From positions 1-37,326 of the forward strand of contig CACWLT010000004.1 in assembly GCA_902761695.1 (NCBI GenBank): 37,326 nucleotides of DNA. Direction: 5' to 3'. A model generated the notes under the pieces. The model was given only the letters and a program-made list of their open reading frames with translations. It ran no database searches and was not told the DNA's origin. Each line of letters starts with the position of its first letter. The stretch's first letter is position 1. This document shows positions 34,241 through 37,326 of the stretch, piece after piece. The DNA is from an uncultured Ruminococcus sp. GTDB lineage: Bacteria > Bacillota > Clostridia > Oscillospirales > CAG-272. Position numbers and translations under genes: made by a program.

Positions 34241-34723
34241 ATGAAAAACGTATTGGTTGCTTATTTTTCCGCCAGCGGTGTGACCGCGAAGGCTGCCCGT
34301 GAGCTGGCTGCCGTGGAGAAGGCGGATCTCTTTGAGATCAGACCGGAGGTTCCCTACACCGCCGCGGATCTGGACTGGCGGGACAAAAACTCCCGCAGCA
34401 CCGTGGAGATGAAGGACCCCGACTGCCGTCCCCCCATCGCCGGGGCTGTGGAGGATATGGCAAAGTATGACGCCGTGTTCGTGGGCTTCCCCATCTGGTG
34501 GGGCCGGGAGCCCAGCGTGGTGGACACCTTCCTGACCGCATACTCCTTCGCCGGGAAGACCGTCGTTCCCTTCTGCACCTCCGGCGGCAGCGGCATGGGC
34601 AAAACGGCCGACCGCATCCGTTCCCTGGTGGGCGAGGGCGTGACGGTGGACGAGGGCAAGCGTCTGGGGGGCGAGCTCTCCGAGGCGGACCTTGTCCTCT
34701 GGACGGAGGGTCTGGCGCTTTGA
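34241..34723 (+). CDS. Flavodoxin
   Basis: 160 residues, ATG 34241 after AAGGAGG. It opens with the FMN phosphate-binding loop of the short-chain flavodoxin-like family (VAYFSASGVTAKAA, residues 5-18). The flavin-contacting loops PIWWGREPSVVDTFL (about 84-98) and FCTSGGSGMGKT (about 111-122) follow. It is a cytoplasmic one- or two-electron carrier. The next gene, a nitroreductase-like protein, starts within the flavodoxin stop codon, so the two are made together and may form a small redox or detoxification pair. Confidence 0.92.
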   Translation: MKNVLVAYFSASGVTAKAARELAAVEKADLFEIRPEVPYTAADLDWRDKNSRSTVEMKDPDCRPPIAGAVEDMAKYDAVFVGFPIWWGREPSVVDTFLTAYSFAGKTVVPFCTSGGSGMGKTADRIRSLVGEGVTVDEGKRLGGELSEADLVLWTEGLAL

Positions 34724-35538
34724 CGACATCGGATCTGATCCGCAGCCGCCGAAGCGTGCGCACCTTTGACGGCAGGCCCGTCTCCCCCGACGTGCTGGAC
34801 AGCATCCTGCGCTTTGGCCGGGATACGGAGAATCCCTTCGGACTGCCAGTCGAATGGCGGATTCTGGACGAGGAGCGGGACGGCCTGTCCTCCCCCGTGA
34901 TTGTCGGGTCCCACGCGTGGATCGCTGGAAAAATAAAGGCCGTTCCCCACGCGGAAGAGGCCTTTGGATATGCCTTTGAGCGGATCCTGCTCCATGCCTG
35001 GTCCCTGGGGATCGGGTCCACCTGGATCGCGGGAACCTTGGACCGCCCGGCCTTTGAGCGCGCCATGGAGCTCGGGCCGGAGGAGGTCATGCCCTGCGTC
35101 AGCCCCCTCGGCTATCCCGCGGACCGCATGTCCATCCGGGAAACTATGATGCGCAAAGGGATCCGGGCGGACACCCGCATGGACTTTGAAGCCCTCTTCT
35201 TCGACGGCTCCTTCGACAAGCCCCTGACACCGAAATCCGCCGGTCTGTGGCGCGGTCCCCTGGAGTTGGTGCGGTGGGCCCCCTCCGCCGTCAACAAGCA
35301 GCCGTGGCGGGCCGTGAAATGCGGCGAAACCGTCCATTTCTACGAAAAGAAGGGCAGGGGCTTCTCGGCCGCCGACGGATGGGACATCCAGAAAATCGAT
35401 CTGGGCATCGCTCTCTGCCACTGCGCCATGGGGCTCGAGGAGAAGGGATATACCCCCGTCATCACCCTCGATGATCCCGGCCTCCCCGCGCCCCCCGATA
35501 CCGCCTACATCGCCTCCTGTACAGTGAAAAATCAGTAA
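34720..35538 (+). CDS. Nitroreductase family protein (TM1586-type)
   Basis: 272 residues, starting at a TTG (34720) that overlaps the flavodoxin TGA as TTGA; GGAGGG lies nine bases upstream. The duplicated flavin-reductase-like layout is visible: the N-terminal SDLIRSRRSVRTFDGRPVSP, a central GIGSTWIAGTLDR, and the second-half signature WAPSAVNKQPWRAV, ending with IDLGIALCHCAMGLEEKG. Family members bind FMN and are thought to reduce nitro or quinone-like compounds with NAD(P)H; the substrate is unknown. Its coupling to a flavodoxin suggests electron transfer between the two. It is followed by a strong terminator. Confidence 0.88.
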   Translation: MTTSDLIRSRRSVRTFDGRPVSPDVLDSILRFGRDTENPFGLPVEWRILDEERDGLSSPVIVGSHAWIAGKIKAVPHAEEAFGYAFERILLHAWSLGIGSTWIAGTLDRPAFERAMELGPEEVMPCVSPLGYPADRMSIRETMMRKGIRADTRMDFEALFFDGSFDKPLTPKSAGLWRGPLELVRWAPSAVNKQPWRAVKCGETVHFYEKKGRGFSAADGWDIQKIDLGIALCHCAMGLEEKGYTPVITLDDPGLPAPPDTAYIASCTVKNQ

Positions 35539-35543
35539 ATCCC

Positions 35544-35590
35544 AAAACGGCCGGAAGCCAAACATACGCTTCCGACCGTTTTTCTTTATT
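35544..35590 (+). terminator. Terminator of the flavodoxin-nitroreductase operon
   Basis: A stem of about 14 pairs with one mismatch, AAAACGG-C-CGGAAGC (35544-35558) with GCTTCCG-A-CCGTTTT (35568-35582), followed by TCTTTATT. Confidence 0.92.
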
Positions 35591-35800
35591 AACAGACAGG
35601 AACCTCGTTCTTCTGTCCTGTATACACTTTCCTGATAAAAAACGTTCTGCCGAGACTGAAGAGATGCGCTGCACGTTACCCCGTGCTGCACGTTGAGAGG
35701 AGGGCTGCACCAGTGCAATTTCAAAGCTCTTTGCCAGGCTTTCTCACGAGAAAGCCGCGTTCCCCTCGTCCCCCTCGTCTCCCTCGTCTCCCCGAATCTC
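35591..35800. other. Intergenic element with direct repeats, a hairpin and a pyrimidine array
   Basis: No gene is supported in these 210 bases. They contain GCTGCACGTT at 35668-35677 and 35685-35694 (17-base period), a third partial GCTGCAC at 35704-35710, a perfect hairpin GGCTTTCT-CACG-AGAAAGCC (35737-35756), and three CCCTCGTC units at 35763-35788. The base composition differs from the flanking genes. The structure suggests a dispersed intergenic repeat or the remnant of a small mobile element. Confidence 0.55.
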
Positions 35801-37087
35801 TCACGCACCGATGGCGCAGAGAGGCTCGATGACGTAGCCCTGGGAGCGGATCCAGTCGATGAATTCCGGCAGGATCTCCGCGTTGGTGGAGGATTCAGCG
35901 TGGAGGAGATAGACGCACCCGGGATGCAGATGCCCCTTCAGCGTGTTCAGGGCGTCGTAGTAGTCCCACTGGGCGTAGGGATCGTAGTCGTGGTAGGTGT
36001 AGGACCAGGTGATCGTCCGATAGCCCATCTTGGCCTCGATCCGCAGCAGCCACTCGTTCACCGCGCCTGCCGGGGGACGGAAATACAGCATATCCGGCGC
36101 GTCCGGGAACTGAGCCTTGAAGTCCTGCTCCACCGTCCGCATCTCGTCAATGACCTCGTCCACCGTCAGCTTCGTCATGTCCAGATGGTTGTTGGTGTGA
36201 TTGCCCACAATGTGCCCTTCATCGAGCATCCGTTTTATCAGATCGTGCTGGGTCCGCACATATGGTCCCGTCAGCATGAAAGCCCCGGGAGCCTGCTTGT
36301 CCCGCAGGGCATCCAGAATCTTCGCCGTCGCCCCGTATTCGTACCCGCAGTCAAAGGTCAGATAGCAAACTTTTCTCGTTTCGTCGCCCCGGTATATCGC
36401 ACCGTATTTCGCCATGGTCTCCTTGGTGGAGTTCCAGCGGTCCCAGCCATAGGTGGCCTCTCCGGTGGATTCGTCGTAGGTGACCTGACCGGGATACCAG
36501 TTGTCCGGATCCGGCGGCTTGTTGGCGTCCTCAAACCTCGTCGTGGGGAAGGAGTACATCTCGGCGATGGTGGCCATGCCGGAGGTGTTCTGCGCGGGAA
36601 CGTCGTACTTGTATACCCCGTTCTCCTGGCGCCAGCCGAACGTCCCGAAGGGAGAAAGCGATCCTTCGGATACATCGCTGCCGCCGCCGGTGGAGCCGCT
36701 TTGCTGAACGTCGGTGCTCAGACTGTCGGTGCCGCCCTCGGACGGGGGATTCTCCTGCTGCTTCTGCGTTTCCGCATTACCCGCGTCCGCAGGGATCCCG
36801 GCCGAACTGCTGGTCCAGTCCACGGGGGCAGGCGTTTTTTCCGTTTCCGGGGAATCCGGTCCCGCGGTTACTTCCTCTTTTCCGTCCTCACGGCTTATCT
36901 GCAGGCTGTCCGTTTCCGCATTCATACCCTTGTTCTCTTCATCCGCGGGAACGCTGTGGGTGTACCGTCCCACGCCGCCTTCCGACGGCAGATCGGGCTC
37001 CAGAACGATGGTTTTCCCGGCGCTGGCACAGGAAGACAGACAGAGAAGCAGGGATACGATGGCGGCAGTCAGCCGGTTGCGGTTCAT
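35801..37087 (-). CDS. pdaA: Polysaccharide deacetylase lipoprotein, PdaA-like (carbohydrate esterase 4)
   Basis: 428 residues. ATG 37087 follows AAAGGAG; a GTG at 37108 overlaps that region. A lipobox (LSSC, C20) ends the signal, followed by a ~120-residue Ser/Glu/Pro-rich linker. The NodB domain runs from about 235: CYLTFDCGYE (D246, with C247 where the second metal Asp of other CE4 enzymes lies), GNHTNNH (H297, H301), FRPPAG (R337) and the PdaA-type C-terminus HPGCVYLLHAESSTNAEIL with H396. PdaA removes acetyl groups from muramic acid during spore cortex formation. The lipid anchor and long linker are unusual, so a cell-wall role outside sporulation is possible. Confidence 0.82.
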   Translation of the reverse strand: MNRNRLTAAIVSLLLCLSSCASAGKTIVLEPDLPSEGGVGRYTHSVPADEENKGMNAETDSLQISREDGKEEVTAGPDSPETEKTPAPVDWTSSSAGIPADAGNAETQKQQENPPSEGGTDSLSTDVQQSGSTGGGSDVSEGSLSPFGTFGWRQENGVYKYDVPAQNTSGMATIAEMYSFPTTRFEDANKPPDPDNWYPGQVTYDESTGEATYGWDRWNSTKETMAKYGAIYRGDETRKVCYLTFDCGYEYGATAKILDALRDKQAPGAFMLTGPYVRTQHDLIKRMLDEGHIVGNHTNNHLDMTKLTVDEVIDEMRTVEQDFKAQFPDAPDMLYFRPPAGAVNEWLLRIEAKMGYRTITWSYTYHDYDPYAQWDYYDALNTLKGHLHPGCVYLLHAESSTNAEILPEFIDWIRSQGYVIEPLCAIGA

Positions 37088-37154
37088 GGGATTCTCCTTT
37101 ACAGACACAGGTGCTCCATACTACGATGAAGCCCGCGTCGGACGGTGCAGGGAT

Positions 37155-37183
37155 ATTATACCAAATCAGCCTATACCTGTCAA
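37155..37183 (-). promoter_or_regulatory. Consensus sigma-A promoter of the deacetylase gene
   Basis: Leftward TTGACA (37183-37178), 17 bases, TATAAT (37160-37155); both boxes are perfect. Vegetative-type boxes argue against purely sporulation-specific expression. Confidence 0.92.
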
Positions 37184-37218
37184 GATTTCCGGGGTGTTTT
37201 GAATTGTAAACAAAGGGA

Positions 37219-37250
37219 GAACCCCCGAGGTAACTGGCCCTCGGGGGTTC
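37219..37250 (-). terminator. Terminator of the leftward gene at the window edge
   Basis: GAACCCCCGAGG (37219-37230) pairs with CCTCGGGGGTTC (37239-37250), a 12-base stem with an 8-base loop. Leftwards it runs into TCTCCCTTTGTTT. It lies 40 bases after the stop of the partial gene at 37290 and before the deacetylase promoter. Confidence 0.8.
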
Positions 37251-37289
37251 GGGTATCTTTTAAGTTATAAGGACTTGAAAGATGAGGAA

Positions 37290-37326
37290 TTACCAAACGA
37301 GAGTATAGGTGAGGGTCGTGAGATCG
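37290..37326 (-). CDS. C-terminal tail of an unidentified protein (partial)
   Basis: Leftward reading gives 11 residues, DLTTLTYTLVW, then TAA (37292-37290). The strong hairpin at 37219-37250 lies at the right distance to be this gene's terminator. The alternating hydrophobic pattern suits a final beta strand. There is too little to name it. Confidence 0.4.
   Translation of the reverse strand, partial: DLTTLTYTLVW

Noticed and set aside
34354..35808. Long minus-strand open frame through the intergenic repeat block and nitroreductase
   Set aside because: Mostly antisense to the nitroreductase and flavodoxin genes; its Arg/Thr/Gly-rich N-terminus comes from translation of the pyrimidine array.

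Overview
The window reads as a chromosomal segment of a GC-rich, gut-type member of the Clostridia (Oscillospiraceae/Christensenellales-like). This is inferred from AGGAGG-type ribosome binding sites, sigma-A promoters of the TTGACA-17-TATAAT type, a PdaA-type polysaccharide deacetylase, LuxS, clostridial-style galactokinase and zinc-ribbon/SPFH/TPM proteins, together with intracellular plant-polysaccharide glycosidases. No rRNA, tRNA, CRISPR array, transposase or phage gene was seen. Coding strands are strongly GC-biased at third positions, so long open frames antisense to real genes are common and were not called.

Left part (1-5614): the first ~118 bases look like an antisense scrap of a chemotaxis-receptor signalling domain abutting a secreted protein that has lost its N-terminus, possibly a contig-edge artefact. 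Then comes a co-directional cluster: an SPFH protein with three C-terminal zinc ribbons, a zinc-ribbon protein with a C-terminal membrane anchor, a TPM-domain membrane protein, and a protein with an N-terminal helix and a DUF6935-like domain. This resembles the Bacillus ydjGHI membrane-stress module, but with a different protein where PspA would be. It is the best candidate here for an under-described system. A terminator ends the cluster.

Middle (5731-22342): a consensus promoter drives trkA-trkH (potassium uptake). A bidirectional terminator separates them from a leftward operon, transcribed luxS, GH31 glycosidase, rimO, small membrane protein, pgsA, 8-oxoguanine glycosylase. Divergent to luxS is a gene for a four-helix membrane protein. 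A promoter with an overlapping dyad precedes a rightward run: galactokinase, small membrane protein, rlmH, WG-repeat membrane protein, SecB-like protein and a divergent type IIA topoisomerase B subunit with no A subunit beside it.

Right part (22424-37326): a loose carbohydrate-utilisation neighbourhood of separately promoted, often convergent or divergent units: GH51 arabinofuranosidase, a zinc-ribbon/proline-rich membrane protein, a DUF5107-TPR protein, a GH95 enzyme with an SGNH esterase, and a lipoprotein with two alpha-glucuronidase-N-like domains and a predicted TIM barrel. GH31, GH51, GH95 and the esterase lack signal peptides, implying that imported oligosaccharides are trimmed in the cytoplasm; the lipoprotein is the only surface-exposed member. 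A flavodoxin-nitroreductase pair, a repeat-rich intergenic element and a PdaA-like lipoprotein deacetylase end the window, with the C-terminal tail of one more leftward gene at the very edge.
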